A DNA stretch of 64,000 bases, taken from Pseudozobellia thermophila (GTDB lineage Bacteria; Bacteroidota; Bacteroidia; Flavobacteriales; Flavobacteriaceae). A model generated the notes under the pieces. That model ran no database searches. It saw only the letters and a program-made list of their open reading frames with translations, and had not been told where the DNA came from. Made by a program: the position numbers and the translations under genes. The DNA is taken from positions 310,001 to 374,000 of the forward strand of contig NZ_FQYU01000002.1 in the NCBI RefSeq assembly GCF_900141855.1, in the 5' to 3' direction. The first letter of the stretch is position 1. Every line of letters begins with the position of its first letter. Positions 41,616 to 50,761 of this stretch are shown in pieces.

Positions 41616-42517
41616 TGGAAAAAACCTTGATATCCGTCATAGGACCTACCGCCATTGGCAAAACAAAGCTTGCCATAGAACTGGCCCGCCACTTCGATAC
41701 CGAGATCATCTCTTCCGACTCCCGACAGTTTTATAAGGAAATGGGAATAGGAACGGCCGTACCCTCCCGAGAGGAACTGGCTATGGCCAAGCACCATTTC
41801 ATACAGCACAAAAGCATTCACGAAGCCTATTCCGTAGGCGATTTTGAGCGCGATGCCCTTTCCCTGCTGGACCGTCTTTTTGAAAAAAAGGACATCGTTA
41901 TCATGGTAGGTGGCAGTGGATTGTACGTCGATGCCGTTACCAAGGGGCTGAACCACTTTCCAAAAATAGACAAGGATATTCGAACCGGGCTCAACAGGCA
42001 ACTGCGGGAGAAGGGTATTGAAAGCCTTCAGGAAGAACTAAGGACAAAGGACCCGGTATACTACAAAAAAGTAGACCTGGCCAATCCCCACCGTCTTATC
42101 CGGGCCCTGGAGGTCTGTATCGGCACCGGCCTCCCCTATTCTTCCTTTCTCAATAAGGAAACCGACCCGCGACCGTTCAAGACCATATCGATTGGCCTGA
42201 CTTCGGAGCGGGAAACCCTATACCACAGGATCAACAAGCGGGTAGATATGATGGTAGACGGGGGACTCATCGAAGAGGCAAGGGGTTTGATCCCGTACCA
42301 AAACCTCAATGCCCTTCAAACGGTCGGATACAGGGAGCTTTTCAACTATTTTAAAGGCGAATGGTCCCTTGATTTTGCCCTCTCCGAAATCAAGAAGAAC
42401 ACCAGGCGGTTTGCCAAAAGGCAAATAACGTGGTTCAAAAAAAACGAACAAACGCATTGGTACGGGTATAAAACACCGACGCTTCAAATTATAACCGATT
42501 TAGATCCAGTATTATGA
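41615..42517 (+). CDS. miaA: tRNA dimethylallyltransferase
   Basis: A 300-residue enzyme that adds a dimethylallyl group to A37 of tRNAs reading U-starting codons. The ATG is at 41615, overlapping the stop of the channel gene by one base; an upstream TTG is unlikely. P-loop GPTAIGKT (10-17), SSDSRQFYKEMGIGTAVP, HHFIQHK and GGSGLYVDAVTKG are the family motifs. The downstream gntK start overlaps the stop by 4 nt (ATGA). Cytosolic; the C-terminus is intact. Confidence 0.97.
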   Translation: MEKTLISVIGPTAIGKTKLAIELARHFDTEIISSDSRQFYKEMGIGTAVPSREELAMAKHHFIQHKSIHEAYSVGDFERDALSLLDRLFEKKDIVIMVGGSGLYVDAVTKGLNHFPKIDKDIRTGLNRQLREKGIESLQEELRTKDPVYYKKVDLANPHRLIRALEVCIGTGLPYSSFLNKETDPRPFKTISIGLTSERETLYHRINKRVDMMVDGGLIEEARGLIPYQNLNALQTVGYRELFNYFKGEWSLDFALSEIKKNTRRFAKRQITWFKKNEQTHWYGYKTPTLQIITDLDPVL

Positions 42518-43011
42518 AAAAGCCGCCTATTTTATTTGTTATGGGAGTTTCAGGTTCGGGGAAGAGTACCATCGGCAAACTCTTGGCCAAGGAATTGAAG
42601 CTCCGTTTTTTTGATGGTGATGACTTCCATCCGAAGGAAAACGTGGACAAAATGGCGCAAGGCCATCCGCTGAACGATAATGATCGCGAGGGATGGTTGA
42701 AAGAATTGAACCAATTGGCCAAAAACCATCGCGAATCAGGCGCCGTAGTGGCCTGTTCGGCCCTAAAGCACAAGTATCGAAACCTGCTCAAGGAAGGAAT
42801 CGAAGGGCAACTTCAATTTGTCTTTCTCGAAGGTTCCTTCGATTTGGTCTCGGAACGCCTGCGACAGAGGAAAGGCCATTTTATGCCTCCTGAACTCTTG
42901 CGCTCCCAATTCGAGGCCTTGGAAGTACCCCGATCGGCCCTATCGGTCTCTATCGAGGACGATCCCGAGGTTATCGTGGCCCATATTGTCAAGGCCTTGA
43001 ACAAGACCTAA
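42514..43011 (+). CDS. gntK: Gluconokinase
   Basis: A 165-residue P-loop kinase of the GntK family: GVSGSGKS (11-18), DGDDFHP, MAQGHPLNDNDREGWL, ACSALKHKYRN, and FMPPELLRSQFEALEVP. It phosphorylates gluconate to 6-phosphogluconate. It overlaps miaA by 4 nt and is probably the last gene of the exonuclease-channel-miaA operon; the metabolic link to those genes is not evident. A shared terminator follows at 43013. Confidence 0.96.
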   Translation: MKKPPILFVMGVSGSGKSTIGKLLAKELKLRFFDGDDFHPKENVDKMAQGHPLNDNDREGWLKELNQLAKNHRESGAVVACSALKHKYRNLLKEGIEGQLQFVFLEGSFDLVSERLRQRKGHFMPPELLRSQFEALEVPRSALSVSIEDDPEVIVAHIVKALNKT

Positions 43012-43012
43012 C

Positions 43013-43046
43013 AAAAAAGGGGAACTTCGACAGTTCCCCCTTTTTT
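43013..43046. terminator. Bidirectional intrinsic terminator
   Basis: A stem of GGGGAACT/AGTTCCCC extended by A-T pairs with one mismatch (43013-43026 and 43032-43046), between converging gntK and the OmpR-type regulator. Confidence 0.88.
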
Positions 43047-43067
43047 GTATTCGTCAATAGCAGTAAA

Positions 43068-43781
43068 TCAGCTTTCCTCTTCCTTTACCACCAAGCGGAA
43101 TCCTTCCCCATGGATGTTCAAAATCTCCACGGTATCGTCGCGTTTGAGGTACTTCCGCAATTTTGCGATGTACACGTCCATACTCCTTGAGGTAAAATAA
43201 TTGTCGTCTCTCCAAATCTTGGTGAGGGCCAACTCCCTAGGCATCAAATCATTTTCATGAAGGGCCAAAAGACGAAGCAATTCATTTTCCTTCGGGGAGA
43301 GTTTGATGGCCTCCTCATCTTTATATTTCAAGAACCGAAGCTTTGAATTCAAATGAAAATTACCGATTTGAAATTCAAATTTCTTGCTATCGGCCAATGT
43401 ATTGGATGCCTTTCTTTGAAGAATGGCCTTGAGTTTCATCAACAATACCTCGGAGTCAAACGGTTTGTTCAGGTAATCGTCGGCCCCGGCCTTATACCCC
43501 TTCAACACATCTTCCTTCATCGTTTTGGCGGTAAGAAATACGATTGGCACATTTTCGTTCTTTTCGCGAATTTCCTTGGCCAAGGTAAACCCATCCTTAT
43601 AGGGCATCATGACATCCAGGATGCAGATATCATAATTATCTTTCTTGAACTTTTCAAAGCCCTCCATTCCATTCTTGGCCAATGTCACATCAAACTCGTT
43701 CATAGAAAGATAATCCTTCAGCACAATTCCGAAATTCGGATCATCTTCAACCAATAGTATTTTCTTATTTATTGTTTCCAT
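43068..43781 (-). CDS. rprY: OmpR-family response regulator, RprY-like
   Basis: A 237-residue response regulator with a normal receiver (acidic pair in VEDDPN, phospho-acceptor Asp56 in CILDVMMP, conserved Lys in LNKPFD) and an OmpR/PhoB winged helix (residues ~130-232: KLSPKENELLRLL, RSMDVYIAKLRKYL, IHGEGFRLV). It is similar to RprY of Bacteroides. It lies 9 nt downstream of its kinase gene. Gene symbol by resemblance and order, so moderate confidence in the name. Confidence 0.93.
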   Translation of the reverse strand: METINKKILLVEDDPNFGIVLKDYLSMNEFDVTLAKNGMEGFEKFKKDNYDICILDVMMPYKDGFTLAKEIREKNENVPIVFLTAKTMKEDVLKGYKAGADDYLNKPFDSEVLLMKLKAILQRKASNTLADSKKFEFQIGNFHLNSKLRFLKYKDEEAIKLSPKENELLRLLALHENDLMPRELALTKIWRDDNYFTSRSMDVYIAKLRKYLKRDDTVEILNIHGEGFRLVVKEEES

Positions 43782-43790
43782 AATTTTAAA

Positions 43791-45374
43791 TTAAATTAAA
43801 GGCAATTTTATATAGAACGTACTTCCCTTTCCTTTTTCACTTTCTGCATAGACCTCTCCTTGGTGGTCTTCTACAATATTTTTCACATACGCCAGTCCCA
43901 GACCGTGGCCCTTAACGTTATGCAGGTCTCCGGTGTGTTCCCTATAGAATTTTTCGAAGACCTTTTTTAAAACAGCTTTGCTCATACCAGCACCTTGGTC
44001 TTGAATTTTAAGGATGATAAAATTCTTGGCCACCTCGGTCGATATTCTTACCTGGGGCGCCTCCGGGGAATACTTGATCGCATTGTCGAGAATATTGACG
44101 ACAACGTTGGTAAAATGCATTTCGTTGGCAAGGACTTCGCTCCGAGCCGCGTCCAAATGCGCCTCTATGGAGCCTCCTCGATCGGCTATGATCAACTCTA
44201 CGTGGGCTATGGCATCTTGGATTATGTCGTGCAGGTCTACCCTGTCCTTACTTATATCCAATTGGTTTTTCTCGAGTTTGGATATTCGCAGCACATTTTC
44301 AACCTGGGCGTGCATACGTTTGTTCTCATCCCGGATCATTCCCAAATAACGCTGTACTTTTTCCTTATCGCCGATTATTTTCGGATTTTTGATCGCTTCT
44401 ACGGCGAGGTTTATGGTTGCTATCGGCGTCTTGAACTCGTGCGTCATGTTATTGATAAAATCCGATTTGATCTCGGAAATCTGCTTTTGTCGTATCAATT
44501 GGTAAATAGCTCCTGAATAGGAAGCGACAATGACCAGAATGAACAGGAGCGACAAAAACGCCATTCCCATAATGGAACTGATCAAAAAACGTTTCTTTTT
44601 GGGAAAATTGATAAGCAGTGAAAAATTCGTCTCGCCTTCACTATCCTTAAAAATGGGGGCTTCATAGATAGTACTTTCGGCAAACTTGAATTTTCGCGAC
44701 TTAACCTTGGTGGGCAAGCCCCTACTGTAAATGCCGTACTCGTACTCGATATCCATGCCCCGATTTTTGAGCTCACGATCCAAAAGAAGTTCGATTTCCT
44801 GTTTTGAAACCCTTTTGTGAATAGGTACTTTTTTAGCGTACTCCATGAACATATCGTCGAAGGCAGCCTTTTCAAGGGAGGTAAGTCCCCCGATCTTTTC
44901 GATTTTTTGAATGGGCGTCAACGATATATTCTTACCATCCAGATCAAAGTTTTCCTTAAAAACCATGCTGGTCCGCTTACTGGTATAATTTTTTATCGTG
45001 GTCGTATCACCACTATCGCTATTGTCAAAGAACGTCGATGCTATATTGTAATCTTCTTCGAGTATTCCGTGGGAATAGGTACGTATCTCGTTCGAATTCA
45101 AGTCTTTATCAATAAACAAAAAGTTGCGTATCGGAGTGGTTTTCGGTTCTACCCCTATGCTGTCGATTTGGCTCAAATACCTTTCGGAATAGTCCCGTCT
45201 CTCCCGTCTTTCGATTTTATCGGTAACCTCGTTCAAAATGTCGATTACCGCATTCGAAAACTGCTCTTCCTTATCGTCTACGGACTGTTTGATCCAAAAA
45301 CTCTGAACGAAAATGATTCCGATCAACGAGAGGCTCATCAAAATCACCAAAAGAACAAACAACCTCTTATTCAT
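43791..45374 (-). CDS. rprX: Sensor histidine kinase, RprX-like
   Basis: A 527-residue two-helix membrane kinase: helix 1 at residues 6-25, a ~235-residue periplasmic sensor, helix 2 at 264-290, then a HisKA domain with phospho-acceptor His312 (NMTHEFKTPIAT) and a HATPase domain (NILDNAIKYSPEAP; DQGAGM; GHGLGLAYVKNI). It phosphorylates the adjacent OmpR-type regulator. The signal is unknown; RprXY systems in Bacteroidota are linked to sodium or envelope stress and housekeeping metabolism. Confidence 0.93.
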   Translation of the reverse strand: MNKRLFVLLVILMSLSLIGIIFVQSFWIKQSVDDKEEQFSNAVIDILNEVTDKIERRERRDYSERYLSQIDSIGVEPKTTPIRNFLFIDKDLNSNEIRTYSHGILEEDYNIASTFFDNSDSGDTTTIKNYTSKRTSMVFKENFDLDGKNISLTPIQKIEKIGGLTSLEKAAFDDMFMEYAKKVPIHKRVSKQEIELLLDRELKNRGMDIEYEYGIYSRGLPTKVKSRKFKFAESTIYEAPIFKDSEGETNFSLLINFPKKKRFLISSIMGMAFLSLLFILVIVASYSGAIYQLIRQKQISEIKSDFINNMTHEFKTPIATINLAVEAIKNPKIIGDKEKVQRYLGMIRDENKRMHAQVENVLRISKLEKNQLDISKDRVDLHDIIQDAIAHVELIIADRGGSIEAHLDAARSEVLANEMHFTNVVVNILDNAIKYSPEAPQVRISTEVAKNFIILKIQDQGAGMSKAVLKKVFEKFYREHTGDLHNVKGHGLGLAYVKNIVEDHQGEVYAESEKGKGSTFYIKLPLI

Positions 45375-45454
45375 TTCAATATAAAATTAAAGATTTAACA
45401 AATAGCAAAATGTACGTTTAACCAAACCTTAACAAAAATGTTAAAACCCAATAT

Positions 45455-46045
45455 TTACGGATGTTTCAAAAGGAGTTGTTCATGTATTTGCCCTACCCTG
45501 GCCCTAGTCCGTTCCAAATCAAGGTTTTCGATTACAAAATGGGAAGTTGCCTTTTTTTCGTCATCGCCGAGTTGGTTTTCGATGCGTGCCTTTACATCGG
45601 CTTCGGAAACCCCGGCATCCCTAGACATGACCCGTCTTACCCTGACATTTTCCGGTGCGGTCACCAAGATTATCACATCGTACAGATCCTGGGCCTTGTT
45701 CTCAAAGATCAAAGCCGTCTCCTGTATCACATAGGGGGCTTTTTGCCTTTGCTTCCAGTCCAAAAAATCGGCCCTGACCGCCGGGTGTACGATGGCGTTT
45801 ATTTGTGCCAACAGGCCTTCGTCGTTGAATATGCGTTCGGCGATATACGCCCTGTTCAATTGGTCGCCGGCATAGGCCCCATCGCCCAGCAATCGTACGA
45901 TGGCCTCTTTTACGGCCGGGGACGACCGCATCAGGTTCTTGGCTTCCTTGTCCGAATTATACACGGGTACCCCCAGATCCTCGAACATACCTGCCACGGT
46001 GGTCTTGCCACTTCCTATACCTCCTGTCAACCCTACTACGATCAT
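45455..46045 (-). CDS. coaE: Dephospho-CoA kinase
   Basis: A 196-residue P-loop kinase, the last step of coenzyme A synthesis. Motifs: GLTGGIGSGKT (P-loop, 5-15), VYNSDKEAK and HPAVRADF. Its start overlaps the end of the YbbR gene by 4 nt, so translation of the two is coupled. coaBC is encoded in the same window at 51642. Confidence 0.96.
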   Translation of the reverse strand: MIVVGLTGGIGSGKTTVAGMFEDLGVPVYNSDKEAKNLMRSSPAVKEAIVRLLGDGAYAGDQLNRAYIAERIFNDEGLLAQINAIVHPAVRADFLDWKQRQKAPYVIQETALIFENKAQDLYDVIILVTAPENVRVRRVMSRDAGVSEADVKARIENQLGDDEKKATSHFVIENLDLERTRARVGQIHEQLLLKHP

Positions 46046-47004
46046 TCGCGCTTTAGTATAAATTCAACCTCCTTGTCCAAAAGGCTCGCCGCATGAATCC
46101 TATCGGGACTTTTGGCCAATTTTAAGGGCAATGTGTTCGCATCGGAACTTTCAAGATCGTTGTAATCTACGGTTACCTCGAAATCAGAGGGCCTTAATTG
46201 CTTCAACCTTTCTATCTTGGCCTTGCACAAGACCTGTACTTCTTCGGGAAAGGTCCGCACTTCGGTTCCCTTCGGGAAATTGACCTTTTTTATGCGCGTT
46301 TTGAAAACCTTTTCGGAAAAACGCGCGATTTCGCCCGTTATCGTAACCCGGTACCTGGAGTAGGTCGTATTTTCGAGTTCGGGAGATTGGATCAAATCTA
46401 CCTCTTCGGAGAAACTGGAAGCCATATCCGGTAAGCTTATCCTTTCGCTACGCACCCATCGAAGGGTATCTATCTCCTCCATCGGTCCCGTAACCACAAT
46501 CGAATCGGGTACCACCTTCATTTCGCCATCGAGCAGGTAATTTTTGGCCAAATTCAACTCTACTTTTGGCTTTACCGGTACTTTTTTCGATTCGACCGCC
46601 AACATTTTAAAAAAGAGGGTATCGTTATCGATATCGAGCAGCGACATGGTACCCGGTAGCTGTTGCTCAATTTGCTTCCGATAGGTCGAGGGCGCCGCAA
46701 AAAAGCCCTTGTCGTTTTTCTCTAGGGACGAAAGGTCTATAAAAACCTTCTTATGTATAAAATTAAAGCGCAAAAACTGAAAGCCGCCCGCCTGCAACTT
46801 CACGTCGACCTCCGATTTGGAAGCACTCTCGAACAAATAGCCTTCGGGCACGTTAACGTACTCCAAATCGAAGACCACATCATCTACGTACGACCTCGAT
46901 AAATTATTGATAAACCAAATAAGGGCCGAGCAAAGAAAAAATATCAGGAATATTTTGACCTTGCGCTTTTTCAGCCCGCTTTTAATTTTTTGTACTATCA
47001 ACAT
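46042..47004 (-). CDS. YbbR-like domain membrane protein
   Basis: A 320-residue protein with one N-terminal membrane helix (residues ~18-35) after a basic start, and an extracytoplasmic part made of YbbR-like repeats (residues ~40-130 and ~150-235), with a third segment near the end. YbbR/CdaR proteins in Firmicutes regulate a diadenylate cyclase; in Bacteroidota the gene is commonly beside coaE without a cyclase and its role is unclear. It overlaps coaE (4 nt) and the glycosyltransferase gene (23 nt). Confidence 0.85.
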   Translation of the reverse strand: MLIVQKIKSGLKKRKVKIFLIFFLCSALIWFINNLSRSYVDDVVFDLEYVNVPEGYLFESASKSEVDVKLQAGGFQFLRFNFIHKKVFIDLSSLEKNDKGFFAAPSTYRKQIEQQLPGTMSLLDIDNDTLFFKMLAVESKKVPVKPKVELNLAKNYLLDGEMKVVPDSIVVTGPMEEIDTLRWVRSERISLPDMASSFSEEVDLIQSPELENTTYSRYRVTITGEIARFSEKVFKTRIKKVNFPKGTEVRTFPEEVQVLCKAKIERLKQLRPSDFEVTVDYNDLESSDANTLPLKLAKSPDRIHAASLLDKEVEFILKRE

Positions 47005-48022
47005 TCCCAGGTTTAAAAAATAGTTCAGGAAACAATTCCTCCGGTCTCCTCTTGCTAAAGTTAACCAAGATACTCGACTTTAAAAAACCAAGTCCATAGC
47101 CCAAAAACTGTATACTTACCGCCAAGATCGACCACAGGGCTATGGCCAAATTTCCATTTTTCACCAAGGCATCGACACCTATGAGGAGATAATACACGGC
47201 GTAGAGGTACATGGGCAATTTGATGCCGGCAACGAAGAGCGGGACGGACACTATAAACCCCAAGACGAACAAGGTAGGGAACCAATACGTTATCTTGGCC
47301 GTATGCGGGTGCCAACTATTCAGTATGGGCCTAACCTTCCCGAATTTGTTCACCTGCCTGTAGAATTTCTTCCAATCGATCCGCCTTTTGTGGTACACGA
47401 AGGCTGTTTCGATCAGCCTAGAATCGTAGCCCTTCGCCCAAATGCGGAAGGTCAGGTCGGGATCTTCGCCTGGATGGATCAGGCCAAAGCCCCCGGTACT
47501 TTCAAAAGCCTCTTTTGAGATCCCCATGTTGAAGCTACGCGGTTGAAACTTTCCGACCGCCTTTTTGTGGCCCCGGATGCCGCCAGTGGTCAAAACGGAG
47601 GTCATCGCATAATTGATCGCCTTTTGTATCAAGGTAAAGGAGGGGTGTGCCGCGTCGGGTCCGCCATAACAGTGCACAAAGTTTGACCGTAGGCTCTTGT
47701 CCACTTCCTGCAAATAACCTTCGGGAACGATACAATCGGAATCGAGGATGATAAAATAATTGCCCTTGGCCCGTTTCATACCGAAATTGCGCGAGTCGCC
47801 CGGACCCGAGTTCGGTTTTTCGTAATAGGAAAGGCGTATCGAAGTCCCGGCCCGGTCCCTAAAACCGTCCACTTTCTCCTTCGCCCCGACCGTCGAACCG
47901 TCTTCGACGATAACCACCTCAAAAGGCGACCGGTATGTTTGAACCATTAGACTGGCCAATAGTTCTTCTATTTCATCCGGTCGGTTATAGACGGGAACGA
48001 TAAAGGAAAATGATAAATCCAT
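46982..48022 (-). CDS. Family 2 glycosyltransferase with C-terminal membrane segments
   Basis: A 346-residue GT-A enzyme. FIVPVYNRPDEI (7-18), VVIVEDGS (36-43), and the metal-binding DSD (94-96) mark the family, and a GEDPDLTFR acceptor-binding motif follows. Residues ~245-310 have two or three hydrophobic helices, so it is bound to the inner membrane. It transfers a sugar to a lipid or polysaccharide acceptor, unspecified. It overlaps the YbbR gene by 23 nt and follows fabI by 92 bp. Confidence 0.92.
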   Translation of the reverse strand: MDLSFSFIVPVYNRPDEIEELLASLMVQTYRSPFEVVIVEDGSTVGAKEKVDGFRDRAGTSIRLSYYEKPNSGPGDSRNFGMKRAKGNYFIILDSDCIVPEGYLQEVDKSLRSNFVHCYGGPDAAHPSFTLIQKAINYAMTSVLTTGGIRGHKKAVGKFQPRSFNMGISKEAFESTGGFGLIHPGEDPDLTFRIWAKGYDSRLIETAFVYHKRRIDWKKFYRQVNKFGKVRPILNSWHPHTAKITYWFPTLFVLGFIVSVPLFVAGIKLPMYLYAVYYLLIGVDALVKNGNLAIALWSILAVSIQFLGYGLGFLKSSILVNFSKRRPEELFPELFFKPGNVDSTKN

Positions 48023-48114
48023 TAAACTAAGTATGGTTCAGTATCCCATAATCCCCTTCCACGGGGAGGCATATTGAATACGGGAGGGAGCGCAAGGCCA
48101 AGGGCACCTTCGCC

Positions 48115-48924
48115 CTATGAAAACTGCTCGATTACTTCTTGGCTAACCCCGGTATTGGAAAAACCGCCGTCGTGAAACAGGTTCTGCATGGTCACCTTTT
48201 TGGTGAGGTCGGAGAACAGGGTCACCGTATAATCGGCACATTCAAGGGCCGTCGCATTGCCCAAGGGCGACATTTTTTCGGCATAGCTGATAAAGCCGTC
48301 GAAACCTTTCACCCCTTGTCCGGCCGTTGTCGGCGTCGGCGATTGCGATATGGTGTTTACCCTCACTTTTTTCTCCTTTCCGAAGAAGTAACCAAAACTT
48401 CTGGCCACCGATTCCAAATAAGCCTTGTTGTCGGCCATGTCGTTATAATCGGGAAAAACGCGCTGTGCCGCCATGTAGGTCAGGGCCACGATGCTTCCCC
48501 ATTCGTTCATGGCATCGGCCTTATAAAGGCTTTGCAATACCTTGTGAAACGACAAAGCCGAAACGTCCCAACCCTTGGTGGTAAAATCGTATTTTTCGTC
48601 GGTATAGGCACGTCCTTTCCTAACATTGATCGACATTCCTATGGCGTGAAGGACAAAGTCGATCTTACCTCCTAGAATTTCCATGGACCGGCTGACCAAA
48701 TTTGCCAAATCTTCTTCACTTGTGGCATCGGCCGGTATGATCTCGGAACCCGTTTTTTTGGCCAGTTCCTTTATTTGCCCCAAACGCATGGCGACGGGGG
48801 CATTGGTAAGCACAAATTCTCCACCTTCCTCATGCACTCTTTCGGCCGTTTTCCATGCGATGGAATTCTCGTCCAACGCTCCAAAAATAATTCCTTTCTT
48901 TCCTTTTAGTAAGTTGTATGACAT
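48115..48924 (-). CDS. fabI: Enoyl-[acyl-carrier-protein] reductase
   Basis: A 269-residue NADH-dependent enoyl-ACP reductase, the last step of each fatty acid elongation cycle and the target of triclosan-type inhibitors. It has the divergent SDR features of FabI: the N-terminal GALDENSIAW nucleotide region, and the catalytic pair Tyr-x6-Lys in YNDMADNK (after TYMAAQRVFPD). QSPTPTTAGQGVKGF is the substrate loop. A -7 promoter element is at 48955-48962. Confidence 0.96.
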   Translation of the reverse strand: MSYNLLKGKKGIIFGALDENSIAWKTAERVHEEGGEFVLTNAPVAMRLGQIKELAKKTGSEIIPADATSEEDLANLVSRSMEILGGKIDFVLHAIGMSINVRKGRAYTDEKYDFTTKGWDVSALSFHKVLQSLYKADAMNEWGSIVALTYMAAQRVFPDYNDMADNKAYLESVARSFGYFFGKEKKVRVNTISQSPTPTTAGQGVKGFDGFISYAEKMSPLGNATALECADYTVTLFSDLTKKVTMQNLFHDGGFSNTGVSQEVIEQFS

Positions 48925-48954
48925 GTGTAATCAGATTTGACTGGGTTAAGGGTT

Positions 48955-48962
48955 CAAAGATA
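48955..48962 (-). promoter_or_regulatory. fabI -7 promoter element (TATCTTTG)
   Basis: The complement of CAAAGATA is TATCTTTG, a TAnnTTTG match 31 nt upstream of the fabI start codon. No well-spaced TTG. Confidence 0.5.
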
Positions 48963-49052
48963 TTTAAATGTTAACAAAGGTAATTAAATCGAGGCATCAA
49001 ATTTTAAAATCGGTTTCCGCACCTGCCTTCTATGTCGATTCACGGGGTTTTA

Positions 49053-50705
49053 TCAATTCAACAACTGTCGGGCATGGGCAATGGCCGAATCCGAAATATC
49101 CTTTCCTCCCAACATTTCGGCCAGTTCGACCACCCTTTCCTCCGCATCCAATTTTTTCATCTTGGTATGGGTGACCGAGGCTTCCTCTACCTTGTACACC
49201 TTGTAGTGATGGTCTCCCTTTGAGGCCACTTGGGGCAAATGGGTAATGGAAAAGACCTGCATGGTCTTGCTCATGGCCTGCATGATTTCCCCCATTCGGT
49301 TCGAAATCTCTCCCGAAACCCCTGTATCGATCTCGTCGAACATCATGGTGGGCAAATTTTCATACTTGGCCAAGATCGACTTGATGGTCAGCATAATCCG
49401 CGACAGTTCGCCCCCGGAAGCCACTTTTTTAAGCTCGCCATAGCTTCCGCCCTTGTTCGCCGAGAAGAGAAAGGTCAACTCGTCCGTACCATTGCTCTTG
49501 AAATCATCTGCCGGACTTAGGCCTATCTTGAACGAGGCACTGGCCATACCCAAGGTCTTTAAGCTGTCCTCCAACTGCTTTTTGAGCTGGGGCACCACCT
49601 TTTGTCGCCGTTCGCTCAATTTTTTGGCCAGGTTCGACAGTTCCGATCTTTCCTTGGCGACCTCCTTTTCCTTGGCCTGGATATCGGAATCGATATTCGC
49701 TACCGCCTCCACTTTTTGGGCCAGATCCGCCTTGATCTCGAGCAATTCCGGAATCTCTTGGACACCATGTTTTTTCTGGAGGTCGTACAGCTGCTGAAGT
49801 TTGGCATTAATTTCTTCCAAGGCCCGGGGATCGGCCTCCGTCCCCTCTTGTTGCCGTTGAAATTCGCCGGAAATGTCATCGGCTTCGATGAACAGGGACT
49901 GTATGCGCCCGTTCAACTCGACGTACTGTGTACCGTAGGCCGAAAGCTTGTTCGACACCTGTTTCAGTTCGGCCAGGAGGTTGACCACGCCCACCTGCTC
50001 ATCATTGAGCAATTGATATCCATTGGCCAAGAGCTCCAATATGTTTTCCACGTTGTTGAGCTGTTCGTACTGCTCTTCGAGCTCTTCGAGGATACCCGGT
50101 TTGAGCGGGGCCGCCTCGAGCTCCTGCAATAAAAAACTATTGTAATCGTGTTCCTTTATGGCGTTTTTCTGAAAATCGACCAAGGCATCCAGTTCTTTTA
50201 CAACCTGCTTGAACTTGGCAAGACGGGCGCCATATTCCTCCAAAAGTACCCCGTTATCGGCCAAGGCATCGATTACCTTGAGCTGAAAGGCGCTATCGGT
50301 CAAACGCATGGTCTGATGCTGCGAATGGACATCGATCAAGCTATCGCCCAACTTGGTCAATACATCCAAGGTTACCGGGGAATCGTTAATAAAGGCCCTC
50401 GACTTGCCACTGGGCTGGATTTCGCGCCTCACGATGGTCAGATCGTCATAATCGAGGTCGTTCTTTTCAAAAAAGGGCCTTAGCTTGTACTTCCCTATTT
50501 GAAACTCGGCCTCGATAATACATTTCTTGTTTTTGTCGCGCAGCGAAGACAAATCGGCCCGCTTGCCCAATACGAGGGACAGGCCACCCAAGAGAATGGA
50601 TTTTCCCGCACCTGTTTCGCCCGTAATACAGGTAAACCCATCGTAGAAGGGCACGTTCAAATTGTCTATTAGGGCGTAATTTTTTATGGAAAGGTTTGTA
50701 AGCAC
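49053..50705 (-). CDS. recN: DNA repair protein RecN
   Basis: A 550-residue SMC-like ATPase used in double-strand break repair. The N-terminal head has Walker A GETGAGKS (29-36), the C-terminal head has the signature SGGELSRIMLTIKS and Walker B MMFDEIDTGVSG, and the middle is a coiled coil. IVRREIQPSGKSRAFINDSPV is the family signature. It is the last gene of the bamD operon; the gap from DUF4835 is 56 nt. Confidence 0.96.
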   Translation of the reverse strand: MLTNLSIKNYALIDNLNVPFYDGFTCITGETGAGKSILLGGLSLVLGKRADLSSLRDKNKKCIIEAEFQIGKYKLRPFFEKNDLDYDDLTIVRREIQPSGKSRAFINDSPVTLDVLTKLGDSLIDVHSQHQTMRLTDSAFQLKVIDALADNGVLLEEYGARLAKFKQVVKELDALVDFQKNAIKEHDYNSFLLQELEAAPLKPGILEELEEQYEQLNNVENILELLANGYQLLNDEQVGVVNLLAELKQVSNKLSAYGTQYVELNGRIQSLFIEADDISGEFQRQQEGTEADPRALEEINAKLQQLYDLQKKHGVQEIPELLEIKADLAQKVEAVANIDSDIQAKEKEVAKERSELSNLAKKLSERRQKVVPQLKKQLEDSLKTLGMASASFKIGLSPADDFKSNGTDELTFLFSANKGGSYGELKKVASGGELSRIMLTIKSILAKYENLPTMMFDEIDTGVSGEISNRMGEIMQAMSKTMQVFSITHLPQVASKGDHHYKVYKVEEASVTHTKMKKLDAEERVVELAEMLGGKDISDSAIAHARQLLN

Positions 50706-50761
50706 GTATTATCGATTCTTTGCGTTCGGCAAAGATAATCCATAAATGCATACTGAAGGAA

